Source: Nemania diffusa
Taxonomy: Eukaryota > Ascomycota > Sordariomycetes > Xylariales > Xylariaceae
Assembly: GCA_038501195.1 (NCBI GenBank)
Contig: JBBPUQ010000011.1
Coordinates: forward strand, 2,046,001-2,110,000
Direction of reading: 5' to 3'
DNA length: 64,000 bases
Shown: one piece after another, positions 34,559-46,625 of the stretch
Layout: each line of letters begins with the position of its first letter
How positions within the stretch are numbered: position 1 is the first letter of the stretch
Program-made: the position numbers and the translations under genes
The notes under the pieces: model-generated
The model's database searches: none
The model's input: the letters and a program-made list of their open reading frames with translations, nothing else
Told to the model about the DNA's origin: nothing

Positions 34559-36052
34559 TCACTTGAAGTTATTCTTCATCTCTCGTAATGCAGCCATCAC
34601 CTCGATAGGGTCCGTTTTTCCGGTAGCCTTCTGGATCTCGGGATCCTGTGAAGAGGCGTTCGTCAACTATACATTTCCTGACGACTAGCTCGGTAAACTT
34701 ACCTCTACTCTCATAAACACATTATGTTTCTACATCGGGGATTAGCTTGTATTTCAATTCGCAACATGCCTTTGCAATAGATACCTTCTCATCACCAATG
34801 GTGAACTTTCCCTGAGTCTCCTCATTCTCCTTAGCAAACGACTGCAAATTCTTAATCGCCTCGTTTTGTAGAACCGAGATACCGAACTTGACGTTTGCTT
34901 TAGTGTATTCGTGGCCAGGCTAAGGTTCATAGTTCAATTAGAACGTAATACATGGCTATCCGAAACATAGCATATACGTGTGAAAAGGAGTAAAGGGGGC
35001 CAGGGGGGGGGGGGGGGGGGGTTGTTGGGGATTTGCAATTCGCAAACTCACATAGACTTTGGTGTCATCTGGCAGGGATGCAAGAGTCTTGTTTAGGGCA
35101 GTGTGCATCTCGTCAGCAGTTCCCTCAAAGAATCTTCCGCAGCCTATAGACATAGCAGTTTAGCTATAACTCTCTTATACTTATGCCATCGGCTCTTGAA
35201 TCTTCCGGCAGCAGTAGATGGGGAGCAAAGCAGACTCACCACCGTGAAACAATGTGTCTCCGGTGAAGACGACCTTATCGTCGCCATCTTGCATAAACCA
35301 ACAGATGCTGTCTTGGGTATGGCACGGCGTGTAATGTCCCTTTACAGCGATGCTGCCAATGCTCCATGATTCCCTGTCGGCGGGCGTCTTGGTGACGGAC
35401 TCGCAGTTCTTGCCGCCGATAATAGGAAGATTTGGTAAGCCGAGCTCAGCCCGCTGTTTGTGCCCGTCCGAATTAGATGTGTCCAACGAAATCAAAGCGG
35501 AGATATACCCACCAACTTCCTGTTTCCGCCAGCGTGGTCCCAGTGGCTATAGGAGACATTAGTCGGGGATCTTGAATAAAGAGAGAGATGGTATGAAAAA
35601 GAGCTGGCTTACTGGTGTGTGTTCACAATTGCTGTGAGGTTAATCTTGCCAGCCTGAATGGCGTCCTTCAAGACAGGAGCAACCCTATGACGAAATATTA
35701 GTCGAGCACAAAATATATGATATGAATAAGGGGAACATCGATGTTCATAAGGACCGCCTTGTAGCTCTGGCCACTCGGCCACTTACTCTTCAGGGTGCGC
35801 TGGATCAATGATCACGGCATCCTTAGACTTATCATCCGTAACAAGATACGCATAATTATCGCTCGTCCCCGTCCCTGTATCATTCACTCGTCAGTTTTGA
35901 TATAGTACCCAAAGCCAATCCTCGCAATTGCCCCCCTCCGCTCTCCTCCCCACCGTTGTGTTGGGTTGCAAGTAAGCGAGGGGCCAACATTCAGCAATCC
36001 GGTGTAGATGGGACGTGATGCACTTACACATAGGAATCGACTGGATATGCAT
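34559..36052 (-). CDS. glo2: Hydroxyacylglutathione hydrolase (glyoxalase II)
   Basis: The enzyme hydrolyses S-D-lactoylglutathione to D-lactate and glutathione, the second step of methylglyoxal detoxification. Nine minus-strand exons: 36052-36028, 35874-35787, 35684-35613, 35546-35513, 35453-35240, 35143-35052, 34919-34785, 34729-34703 and 34645-34559. They total 774 nt and 257 residues, the normal family size, with frame kept at every junction. The protein starts [20 protein letters not shown]. It carries the metallo-beta-lactamase motif THHHWDH (residues 60-66), the third metal ligand in HTPCHT, the bridging Asp in [10 protein letters not shown], and the substrate-side CGRFFEGT and GHEYT. 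The C-terminal block [17 protein letters not shown] is typical. No targeting peptide is visible, so it is probably cytosolic. Intron 6 contains a 19-base homopolymer. Confidence 0.95.
35003..35021 (+). repeat. G19 homopolymer within a glo2 intron
   Basis: Nineteen consecutive G on the plus strand, flanked by GGGGG and GGGG runs, sit in glo2 intron 6 (C-rich in the transcript). The DNA could form a G-quadruplex. The exact length is likely to be unreliable in an assembly. Confidence 0.9.
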
Positions 36053-37056
36053 GGCGCGTGATGAAGCGAGCTATAAAAAAACCAAGAGAACCCGTTAGTT
36101 TAGTCGCTAGATAGTCGAGGACCTGGAGGGACAACAACAGCACAAGCACATTCTTCTCACCCCCTCTTCTGCGGCACCTCTCTCCCATCCACGTCTCAGC
36201 ACCCCCTCCTCCCTAACACAAGGACTCAACCAATCATATGTGTTTGCCCCATCCGCAGTGATATATTAAATAGTGGACTAAACTCACATTCGCACTCAGA
36301 GATGTAGCTAGCGGCCTCCTCGCAGCAGCTCTCGCGATGAAATTCATGGAGGAAAGAAAGCGCAGCTGTCGCATGGGCCCCTCTCTGTTTTCAATGGGCT
36401 GGCTGATGCTGCTGTCTACTGTATTGCACGCACGTCCGACCTTGGCTGACAAATGCGGCTCCTACTTGTTCCTGCGGACGGATATACGGATATACGGATC
36501 TAATGCAGCTGTGTGAGTGGTGAGTGAGGTGCTTGGAGGATTCGATCACGATGACGTCGACTGTTCGGTACGGGCTGTGAGCGAGGTGACTATCGGGACC
36601 TGCCAGCTGGCAAAAGCCGCCGCACTCAAATATGAAGCTTTCTAGATCACAAAACACCTGTATCATAGCTCACGCAACAGCAATCCATACTAATTAAAAA
36701 GAGGTTGTGTTATATTTGTTGAGATACCTCTTATAAATTGCGTTAGAAGCGGTAAATCTAGTGATCCTTTATGTCAAAACTTCATAATAAAGTTCCCATC
36801 TGTGACTGACGACTAAGACCTATAGCTTTCTTATGAGTGAACAGCATGCACACTCGGGGGTATGACTGATGTTAAACAAGCAATTTGGGAATTCTACCTT
36901 CGCGGTAAAATACGGGAGCTTTATACTATGATGAATCCTAAAGACTACATAATAGTAGACTTAGACGAATAGTAATCCTACGATCTTACGAGTCTGTTAA
37001 GGCGTACTAAAAGTGGATGATTCTCTTGAATCGTAAATATGAGACCTCTCTAATGA
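36053..37056. other. Spacer upstream of glo2
   Basis: About 1.0 kb between the glo2 start and the LAS1 stop, both on the minus strand. It holds the glo2 promoter and the LAS1 3' UTR. No additional gene or named site is recognised. Confidence 0.5.
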
Positions 37057-38747
37057 CTACACAGCCCCAATAGGTTTCGGCGACCACGTGCCCTGATATC
37101 GAGTCCAGCCCACCGAATGGCTCGATGCCTCGCTAGCTGTCTCAGTGGGTGGAGCTACGTGTTCTTCGCGGGTATCTTCAAGCACCTGGTTCAAGGTCTG
37201 CAGCTCGACGCGAACAGCCTCCAAGTCCTTCGATTTCGGGATCCGGACAGCGTCTGATGCTGCTGCGAACGACAGTTCGGATCCGCCGTCCAGTATCGCG
37301 CGGGAGAGCTGTAGAGCTCGCAGTATGACTCGAGGCTCCTCCGAGGACTCGGCAACCTCCTCTAGGGTCTGTAGTAGAGATGCCTCATCCCACGATTTAA
37401 GCTGCCTCTGAAGACCTGCTCTCAAGGCCTCGTCCTGTTCACGCAAGTATCTTACGAGCACATCCCTACGAAGATCCGATTGGCCGCCTTCTCCGGTGCT
37501 CCCTTTGCTTACCGGGGCGAGGTCTTTCCAGTAGAAATTCCAGATCCATGCGAGGGCGTTGTTGGCGGCAGACCTGAGTTTTGACAGCGACGGCAGTTGT
37601 TCATGCGTGGCCTGGTGTCTCAACTCGACAAAGGTTGCCGGCAAGCCGATGTTCTTCGCTATCGAGTACATGCTCATCTTGCGGAGCTTGTCTTGTTGGC
37701 CATCTAGTAAGCCTGTAACAAACCTATGACGGGCACGATTAGTGGGTCGATGGCAGCATGTAAACTAGGTGGTTGCGCTAGAACAGAGTTGAGAGACTGG
37801 ATCGTGTTAAATCATTCCATTCGGAGAAACGGAATGTAAGACCAAATCCACGATTTTAACCCATGGTGTCTTGATACCCCAAAGCGGGCTGCTCATATAC
37901 GAGCAATCATGTTTCGCCCGTGAGTACCTAGCACCGTGCCGAGGAATGCTGTATACATTTCACCCAGCACATGCCATGACTGACTGGCATAAGCAAGCGG
38001 ACAGCGAGCCACGAGGGGAAGGAGGCGGCAGATCCATAAGGAATGTGAATGAGTAGGTGTAGGGGGGAATATTAGAGAAAGAGGGAGAAAAACGGGGATA
38101 ATGAGAATAAAACACACCGACTAAAGGCAGCCGAGTAGGCGGCTCGGATGGCGTAGGAGGACGAATTCGCCCTAGTCCTGGACTCGTGGAGGTCACTCAG
38201 GACAGCAGCCGTCAGGAGGGCGGTTGATTCGACCAAGTGGGGGCAGCCGCCGCGTTGCATCCACATGGAGACACGTGAGACGGCCTGTTGCTGCCGCTTC
38301 TCGGCATCTAGGGCGAGGGCGAGGGCAGCGTGGTGGTGCACGCCGCCGTCGGCATCCTCATCTCCTCGGGGATTGTCAGCCGGGGGGGTGTTTGCTGGGT
38401 TCTACAATACCTAGGCACTACATAAGGTATGTATGTAGGTATGTAGGTAGGCACAGTAAGTGGCACCAGATTGGGGTGGCGCATAGCGACGGCGACGAGG
38501 TGGCGGGTGGGGTGGGCGGTCTGGGTAACTAACTAACTCTACGTGCTCTCTTCTACTTACTACATTGAGGGAGGATTGTCGTAGCATTGCTGGTCTTGGC
38601 GCTGGCGCTGGCGTACGCGGATGACGATGCGGATGATGATAATAGTGATGAGGCAGAAGGAGAAGAAGTAGAAGACGGATAAAATTGCTGACGGACTCGT
38701 AATAGCTCTTCTTGGTCCCGCCAGGGTGTGTGGATATACTGAACCAT
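37057..38747 (-). CDS. LAS1: Pre-rRNA endonuclease LAS1
   Basis: Las1 is the HEPN nuclease that, with Grc3 kinase, cuts ITS2 during 60S ribosome maturation in the nucleolus. Three minus-strand exons: 38747-38561, 38394-38118 and 37723-37057, giving 376 residues. Intron 1 (38560-38395) has a GTAAGT donor and a CCCAG acceptor; a TAG acceptor at 38402 is possible but out of frame. Intron 2 (38117-37724) is 394 nt, long for this genome. The N-terminus reads [19 protein letters not shown], followed by a low-complexity Ser-rich insert. Then come [19 protein letters not shown] and [17 protein letters not shown]. The HEPN catalytic R-x4-H motif is in LRHQATHE (R190, H195). The C-terminus [14 protein letters not shown] is typical of the family. 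Confidence 0.93.
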
Positions 38748-41700
38748 TGTTTCGAGTGCAACGGGGGTTTAAAATTGATACGGTATACGGTATAGGTCCG
38801 GGTATGGTATGTATACGGTAGACTGTATGTATGTATGTATGTAGATATGTAGGTATTCTGACAAGGCAGGATTCAAGGCGGGCCAGTCGACATTCGAAAT
38901 TCGAGGACGGAGGGGCCGATGATGAACCTCGACGTTTAGTTTCTCTCTTTCTCTTTTCGTGCTCTTAATTGCTCCTCGGACGCTTGCTCTTATGAACTAG
39001 CTTGAAGACTCCTCTCCACTGCAGAAATAGTGTTGCAAATACGTAGCTGACAAGGCTGGGTGGATGAGGTGGATGAGGTGGATGAAAGTGATGAGTGACG
39101 AGGACGGTTTCTCGGAGTGTCCTACGAATCACAACCGTCGAGGAGGAGCTTAAAATTTTGCTAGGCGGCCCACAAGATGGTACCACAAATCTAGACTGCG
39201 AAGTGCTCTATTGGAAAGTACCTACCTTGGGTTGCACTATCACCGCGCGTTGATATGCCTTAAGTGGTACTAGTAAAGACCACCACTAAGAGCTAGTCTC
39301 CTGCGTTCCTGTATTGTACAAGTAATGAGTTACTGCGTACGAACTTGCTAAATGTGGAGAAACATCTTCTTCTCGTCACATTCTAGAATTAAAGGTATCT
39401 TGATCGATCTAGATTCTCTTGTCACCTCTCCTTCTATGATGCCTCCTGTACTTATTACACTCTCGTGTCCATCTTGTGTTACGGTGTACATACCTACGCT
39501 GTTACTTGTTAGTTGACGAGATGACGATAGTTACACTGTAGGTAGGTACTGCGATGATAATCGCTCAACCTGAGCCAACAAATACCGAGGTATTTGCCGC
39601 TTGGCAGGGTGAGCCTACCTACATAACACCTGTCTACAGCAGTAGGTACATACATACGTGCATTCCACTAAAAAGGCCACGGCTCACTCACCCACTCGGA
39701 GCTTAAGCGACAACCCATTTCCACCTCTTTACACGAAGGATAATGACTGCTGATCCTCGACTTTAACGGCCCAACCTTTCTCCTCAGAGATTAGGCAACA
39801 AGGGGCATGTTCAACCGCCACGACACACGGCGCACTCTCAGGTAATACTAGCTCGCCCATGGCTGCGTATTGACCGGCTGGTTTGCTATGTAGTCGGCCT
39901 AGCAGGGTACATAGTGTCGAGTTCTATAAAATATGTATACCATGTATGCGATCTAGGTTGTCGTAGCAAAGTAGCGTCGTCAGGCGTCAGGATGTTATCA
40001 TGTACAAATCATTGGACAACGTCCAAAGGCGCCCTGGCATGCATTTTCCCACTGAGACGCGCGGGCCTCTTGGATAGCTCACATGCCTACCTACATCACA
40101 GTTCTGCACCTCCTCAGCACGTATATTTACGCTACAATAATGCATCAGAAGCCACGTGGGCCTTGGGAGTGACTAGGGCCAGCGAGACTCCGGTCGCCTG
40201 GAGCCTGTCCCTCTAGCGCCTATTCTGTAGTACATACGTAAGTATAGACGCTCCGTTCTGGGCCAGTGATGGTGTCGGCATGAAAAGCCTCGGGGAAAAG
40301 GTGGATATCGTCTTGGTATTCACGAAAAGCCCCAGCAACGACAGCTGCCTCGCTGATACCTATGTACATAGATGGCGGCCGTGCGCACGACCAAGCCGCT
40401 TCATGATGGGACCTGAGCGGTAGTAACCTGCAGGGATCTTCAAGGCCCCTCGGCCGGTAGGAGACTACCTACACTAAGACAACGACGTACATACTTACTT
40501 AAAAGCTGAGTCAATCCTTGCATGGCTAGCGAGTTCATGCAATGTATGTACGCAGTATGCGTAGGTATGCGTATGTTCGGTGAGATAGCCAGTTGGTGGT
40601 TGACTTATCCAAGAATTTCTCGAGAAGCGTTTCTCAGTGTGGCAATAACCGGCGGACGATACGCAGCACAACCTCACTAAGTTCCTTGTTATCTGTATGT
40701 AGTAGGCAGGGGCGGGCGGTGAATGCGAAGACGCCGAAGTCTGCTAGGTATAAGCAGCTTTCCATAAGCTAGGTTCCTGGTCGATAGTTGATTTGTGAGC
40801 GTAATGTTGTATGCAAATGAAAGGTGCTTATATGTATAGAGTTAGTTGGACCGTGGAGTCTGTCGAGGATGGAGGGGCACGCGGGGTTCCCAAGCACCCG
40901 CCGCGAACACCGAGTATACATGAAAAAAAAGGAGGTAGGCAGGTATCCGGTACGAAAATAACAGTACCGTACTTATGCGTAGTAGCGTACATATAAAGAC
41001 TGGATGCATGGAGAGAAGCATGGGTGCCACACGACGTTCAAATGCATCTTGCGTCTTTCCAGCCAACGGCACGGGCAACTCTTCCGCTTGGCTGCTTGGC
41101 GGATGGATTATCTTATCGGAAACTCGTAAAAGGCCAGGCTTTTTGCCCTGGGGTTTCGAACCAGCGCTTGGGCTTGTGATGATGCATCAAGTATAGGTTT
41201 GCTATGTACGTACGTACCGCAGAACCTGGGGGCCTACTGTAGGAATTCTCGATCCATGCTGAGTCGTATTTCCCACTTCTCGTTACCGTTCAGTTAGCTA
41301 CTGTATGTAAGTAGTGTACCTAGACTGTAGATAGTTTGCCAGATACTTACCTACCTTCCTACCGTCGGAATCACAACGAAGGATCAGACAGCAAATGGTC
41401 CCCGACAGCTAGCTAAACGAAACACCCTACAGAGTACACTGCCTACTCAGTACAAGGCTGTATCCATGTGATGCACACAGGCGGCAAGCTATCACCTTAT
41501 ACGTATGTATGTACTGGAAATTGCAGTGCTGTTTCTAGTGCTGCGCACCGAGCTGACAGCGTGACGAAAATGACGAGAATGGAGATTGTTCCGTATTGGC
41601 ATTGTTTAGGTGGGAACGGTGGGTCGGGGTAGGTTTACCTGTAGATGTCAAATTATATCGGGTTAGGGTGCAAATGCTGAGGTTCATGTTGTGCGTGGGT

Positions 41701-42247
41701 AGTGTGGTGGAGGTACGGAGAGCCATGCGAGAAAGGAAAGTATCTGCACTGAAGCGCCCAGATAGATAGATGGAATGGATGGCCGGGTGGATGGCAGGCC
41801 AAAAGTCGCCGGCCAGCGCGTGCATTATTGCATTTGTAGTGTCATAGGTAGTAGGGTGCTGTAGGCATAAGCTAATGCTACGCTACCACCACCTACCTAG
41901 GTACCTACTACATGTAGGTTTTGTACGTACCCAATACGTACATATAGCAGGTACCTACCTAAGGTAGTATGTACTATGTACGCTAAATAGGCACTACACT
42001 ACGCATATATGATACCTTAGCGCCCCGGGGGGGGTTTTCGTAAGGGTTGCAGCAAGGTTATCTAAAAAAGTAAGGCTTGCAGCAAGTATGACAGGTGTTG
42101 ACAGGCAATTACGGCCAGATATCATTGCTACAAGGTTTTTATATATGAATTGCTTATTATTTGAGTGTACCTTTTTAATCCGACTACATGTCGAAACAGA
42201 AACTATGTCCAGACGGAAACCATGTCTACATTATAATCCATTTCGAC

Positions 42248-42273
42248 ATTATAACCTATATCTAGGTTATAAT
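42248..42273. repeat. Perfect 11-bp palindrome arms inside the TIR element
   Basis: Arms at 42,248-42,258 (ATTATAACCTA) and 42,263-42,273 are exact reverse complements around a 4-base loop. Nearby, 42,212-42,226 (GACGGAAACCATGTC) is exactly inverted at 42,726-42,740. Confidence 0.9.
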
Positions 42274-42458
42274 TTATGTCCAAGTTGGACATACGTATAC
42301 AAATACTACAGTTTATAACAGTTTGCGACAGTTTGCGACGGGTACAAAACCTGCCGCTAAAGTCCTGATCTGTATAGCGATTGCACTAGTTTTCCTAGTA
42401 TTAGAGGCAGTGGTTGTGGTGCAGGTGGTAGATTGATTGAGTTGTAGGGTAAATCCCT

Positions 42459-42690
42459 GCAGTCAAATCAATCCAGTCGGTGATCCTTGCAGTCGGTGAT
42501 CCTTGCAGTCGAGTGCAGTCGAGTGCCTAGCAGTGCCTAGCAGTCGAATGCCTAGCAGTCAAGTACCCTGCAGTCAAGTGCCTAGCAGTCGAAAATGCCC
42601 CTGCAGTCAAGTGCCTAGCAGTGCCGGTCAGTCAAGTGCCCTGCAGTCAAGTAGGTACCTAGTCAAGTAAGTACCTAGGTAGGTGTTTCC
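42459..42690. repeat. GCAGTC-based degenerate minisatellite
   Basis: At least ten GCAGTC cores, usually within the longer unit GCAGTCAAGTGCCTA, recur at spacings of about 10-40 bp. The array lies entirely inside the TIR element. Confidence 0.85.
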
Positions 42691-44176
42691 GACATGCTTT
42701 CTTATTTCGACATGATTACCGTTTCGACATGGTTTCCGTCTCGACATGCTTTCCACTCTCAGTAATCCTTACAGACCGGTAGTAGTTAAATCCCAGTAAA
42801 TGCTAAGCAACTGTCTTCACCTGTAATGCTTTCGAGACTTGGTAATGGTTGCTGCAATGCTTACGAGTACCCCCCCCGGGCCACTAAGGTAGGTAGCTGT
42901 AGGCTGTACCTAGCATTAGGGAATTTCCCAATTCGAGCAAGGGTTTGGTTCTAACCGCGAAATACCTAAGGACACGGAGAAGAGTTAGGCATATGTATGG
43001 TATGGTATGATACATAAATAATAGCATCGACGCGACAACAGAATACAACCGCACGTGCGAAACACTGACCCCCACATGATCTTCAGGCTTTTGGCAAAGA
43101 GAGGAGAAAGAACAAAATAGTGGGGAGCTTGTCATCAACGAGACCCCGGACAAGGAATGTTGTTCTGGAAAAGACCAGGGGAAGAGAAGGGGGGAGGGTG
43201 TATGCGCAAGTACCTACTGTAAATCAAGGCAATGCGAATGGGTAACGAAACGAGGGGGTGTATGCCTACACACAAATAGAACAACGAGAAGAAACACTGA
43301 CCCTAGCTTCCCTTCTTGCAAGGGCTAGGCCATTGTTAACTCGGCTCGGAATCGGTTGTGTCGGACCCACCCCGGTGTATTCATTGAAAATCAGAAAGAG
43401 CGTGAAGGGAACAAGCAAGAAGCAAGACGATCCCTGTTGTCCCATGTTTGCATGTAAAATATCTGTAGTTAGTTTAGTTTAGTCTTAGGTAGGCATATAC
43501 GTACTTGGGCAATCTGCATATCCTCATCCCCACTTTGCTAAATACACCCGTTCAACTCGAGGGAGTGTAAGCTAAAGTAGGGTCTTTAAGACCCGCATTG
43601 TCAAAAACCGGGGGCTGTTTAGTACATACATAGTACGTACCTTACCTCACAAACCTCACCTCATGATGACAGGGATCTATATGGAGTGCTAAGGTACACA
43701 TGCTTGCAAGACTATAACCTACATCACCATGGTGAATTTGATCAGCATCACTAGTCACGGCCGTTTGTTGTATACTTACTTTAGCTAAGGGTTAAGGAAT
43801 AGCTAGGCGCATGTAGGTCATGTAGCCAGCAGTGACCAATAGACGACCTATCATATTCAACATACGAGACAAAGGTTTACTTATGCGAGTCGTTGTAGGC
43901 GCTATCACAAAGGACGATTCTAGACGGTCGTAGATATCATCACGGATTTAGACCGGTATCCTGTAGAATCTGAGTGATTTGACTCATAATGACTTTCTCA
44001 TTGTTTTTGATCCATGTATGCGGGAGAGCTGGCTTGTACCATTGCAACGCCATGTCTTACCCGGTGGTTGTTTTATGAAAATTTTACTATTTTATGTATT
44101 TACATGTTCGCCCTTGATATTCTCAAGAGCCAGAGTTGACATGGGCACAGCAGGAAGGTGACACTTAGAGTCACTA

Positions 44177-45292
44177 TCATATCCAAGACTGCTGTGCCGG
44201 CGGTGACTCCGTAGGTTTGGGCTCATCTCCCTGATCATCGCCATCGGCGTCCTCTTCGCTGTCTTCGTCATCCGTGGCGGGGGGCTCCCAAGCCTCTTCT
44301 AGTTTCCATCCTTTACCGCTACGATACGTAGTATCCAACAACCGCGATGTCGTCGTGTGGTAATAATCAAGCTCTGGGTCTGTATCCGTTTTGGTTGGGA
44401 GATCGTAAAGTCCCATTCCAACCAATATCTCTCCCTCTTCCTCTTCGTTATTATGTTCTTCAAGTGGCTGGTATGATATCGACTCTTCCGGCAGTACTGA
44501 TTGTGGATGGTGTACTCTCTGACCCTCTTCAGGAGTAGGCGGAGTTGTGCAGGACTCTAATCCGTCCTGAGCATATGTATACCAGTAAGACGCTGGGTTG
44601 GCGTACGTTGGAGATGGCTGAGCAGCCTCGGGGCTGCCCAGTGGTCTGTAGCAATGTGATTCTAACTGTGGTGCTGGAATACACGGGTCTAATATGTATG
44701 CCGGCATAGTATTAGACTGGGTTGCCGGGCCATAAGGAAGTAGCAGTGGCGAGAAACCAGAAACTGGCGAGGTATTCCCAGAGTAAGCTGCCGGTGTTGG
44801 TGGTAGGTTCTGATATCCGGTGAAACATTCCCTTGGATAGTATGGCGTTGGCATGGTCCAGGCAAACTGGTTGAAGTCTGCTTGGGGGGGTTGCATGTGC
44901 ATCCGCTGTGCATCTGGAAGCTGAGAGCTTGGATGCCAACTAACAGGACGGCTGTTCTGCTTGGCTTGCTCTTGAGGGTGCGTATAGTATGATGGCGTAT
45001 CCTGCATTTGTTGTAGTAGGGCTTGATCTATAGCCTGCTGGCGCCGCCGAGCCATGTTGCCATCGTTTATTAACGTCCGCCGTCTAGCCATCATTGCTTG
45101 TGGGCTGTTGCTGGCACTACTAGGCTTCACTACCCGCATAGCGCCTGTGGTTCTTTGTCCATTAGGGTGACGAGATATCCTACGGGGCAACTCTGGGAAA
45201 GGCAACTGATGTCCTGAGAAGTCGTCCAGTATCGGATGGGTTGTATATGTGGGCGGTATGAGCTGTTGCATGTTCGCGGCTGAGGGCATCAT
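44177..45292 (-). CDS. Conserved hypothetical protein with a GMGLYD-type C-terminal motif
   Basis: A single minus-strand frame of 371 residues. There is no signal peptide, membrane helix or known catalytic domain. The N-terminal 270 residues are Pro/Gln/Ser/Tyr-rich and probably disordered. A short basic patch (MARRRTLINDGNMARRRQQ) occurs near residues 68-87. The C-terminal part has an acidic run (EEHNNEEEEGE) followed by ILVGMGLYDLPTKTD and, about 35 residues on, GKGWKLEEAWEPP. These two blocks together match a pattern I recall in uncharacterised proteins of filamentous ascomycetes. The tail is strongly acidic (DDEDSEEDADGDDQGDE). The composition fits a nuclear or transcription-associated protein, but that is inference only. 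No intron is needed. Confidence 0.8.
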   Translation of the reverse strand: MMPSAANMQQLIPPTYTTHPILDDFSGHQLPFPELPRRISRHPNGQRTTGAMRVVKPSSASNSPQAMMARRRTLINDGNMARRRQQAIDQALLQQMQDTPSYYTHPQEQAKQNSRPVSWHPSSQLPDAQRMHMQPPQADFNQFAWTMPTPYYPRECFTGYQNLPPTPAAYSGNTSPVSGFSPLLLPYGPATQSNTMPAYILDPCIPAPQLESHCYRPLGSPEAAQPSPTYANPASYWYTYAQDGLESCTTPPTPEEGQRVHHPQSVLPEESISYQPLEEHNNEEEEGEILVGMGLYDLPTKTDTDPELDYYHTTTSRLLDTTYRSGKGWKLEEAWEPPATDDEDSEEDADGDDQGDEPKPTESPPAQQSWI

Positions 45293-46607
45293 CTTGCTGA
45301 AAGTCAGCTACGGGAAGTAGGTCTTGCAAATAGAAGCCGTGTCTATCCCTAGCAAAGTAAGGCGGGTGTTTGATAGAGGCAATGTGTGTTTGAGAGAAAC
45401 TCAGGTTGGAGGGGGTAGAGTATGTAGTTATGTATTAATGGTAGAAGAGGAGCCTCGGAACCAGTCAGCCCAAAAATGTTGCATGTTTGATATCAAGGTT
45501 CAGTCATAAAGAATACACTAGATGGATCTTGGGGCAAAGCTATTAATTGCTAAGTGGCATCAAGGCGGATTATATTGGGGTGGTAGGGCCGACAAGCAAT
45601 ACTTTTTTAGAGACATTGGCCGCTTTGGCATGTGTATGCAAGTGAGCGTGTGCTCATGTGTCCGCTTCACCTGTATGACAGTTCGTCGGGACATTTCTTT
45701 CTGCGTCATGGTTCCGGCAGGGATCTGACAAGATTGAATAGGTTGGAAAAGGATCCTCCTTCATTGTGCCCACAGCCCATGCCGGGGACGGGCGGATTTG
45801 GTGATGGTAGCGTTGGTGTAGTGGATTAGACTGGGGGAGGTTGCAAAAAGCCTTTCAACTCTGATGGCTCGCGTTCAAGGTTTGCTCTGTACAGAGAATG
45901 TACATACAGCACCCCACTATGCGTAGTCCCCAGTCAATGAAAGGAACGAGTTTGGAACGGTCGATAGGACAAAGGCATTCCCTGCCGGCGGAATCCCTGG
46001 CCCCCAACGCCTAACTAGTTATTAGCCTTTCTGTCCAGAAGGCAAAAGGCTCAAACTAAGGTAGCTACTATGTAGGTAGCTATGTAGGTAGTGTAGGACG
46101 AATGAGGAGGGTAGGGGTTAGGTAGGGAAGGGTACGTACAAGTTTGTACATATAGGAGGTATTGAATCAAAGTGGTGCATTGTTTACTTACATTGTACCT
46201 GTGCGTACCTAGCGGTTTGCTATGTATGTAAGTAGGCATGTGTACTGTATAATAGGTGGGATGATAATGATAAGCGCACGTGGAGCCGTGTACCCATCAA
46301 AACTTAAGCAGAGCCCTACCTTGTCACTTGTCTTTTTGTCTCGTCAGGCTGCCGACTCAGTCAAGAGAGGTGTGTCATGAGACGTTGGGGCGTGCAGGTC
46401 GCGACTGAAGCGGCCATGACTTTGCCGTTCTTTGCCAAAAATATAAGGAGCCACTATAATACATATTTCGGTAACGCTAAGGACGCTTCTAACCCGAGGA
46501 CGGTTCCATCACAAAGGTAACCCTGGCTGTGCCCATTTGACTGGCTGCAGAGCGTGGGAAGCCCCTGTAGACTGTAAATAAAAGAGACACTTCACTTACT
46601 ACCTATG

Positions 46608-46625
46608 TAGGTAGGTACCTACCTA
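46608..46625. repeat. 18-bp perfect palindrome of TAGGTA units
   Basis: TAGGTAGGTACCTACCTA equals its own reverse complement. It is the cleanest example of the motif that pervades the spacers. Confidence 0.95.

Larger units (their letters stand above)
42015..42889. mobile_element. Non-autonomous TIR (fold-back-like) element, 875 bp
   Basis: The ends are inverted copies of each other. The left end (42,015 onward) begins CCTTAGCGCCCC followed by G8 and then CGTAAGGGTTGCAGCAA. The right end, read inward on the minus strand from 42,889, begins CCTTAGTGGCCC, G8, then CGTAAGCATTGCAGCAA. About 35 of the first 43 bases match. A TA dinucleotide flanks each side (42,013-42,014 and 42,890-42,891), consistent with a Tc1/mariner-type TA target duplication. 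No transposase frame is present. The interior carries further inverted pairs and a minisatellite. Confidence 0.75.
38748..44176. other. 5.4-kb gene-poor spacer with one inverted-repeat element
   Basis: No coding gene is recognised. It contains a TATG microsatellite near 38,825-38,843, a 9-bp GGATGAGGT repeat near 39,060-39,088, dense TAGGTA/TACCTA motifs around 41,890-41,975, and the TIR element at 42,015-42,889 listed separately. Confidence 0.55.

Noticed and set aside
38402..38560. Alternative LAS1 intron 1 ending at the TAG at 38,402
   Set aside because: It does not keep frame with the GTAAGT donor. The CCCAG acceptor at 38,395 does.
41130..41175. Possible tRNA T-arm (GGTTCGAA on the minus strand)
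   Set aside because: No D-arm or anticodon stem next to it.
42459..42690. CRISPR-like array
   Set aside because: Eukaryotic context, short degenerate units with irregular spacing and no unique spacers. It is a minisatellite.
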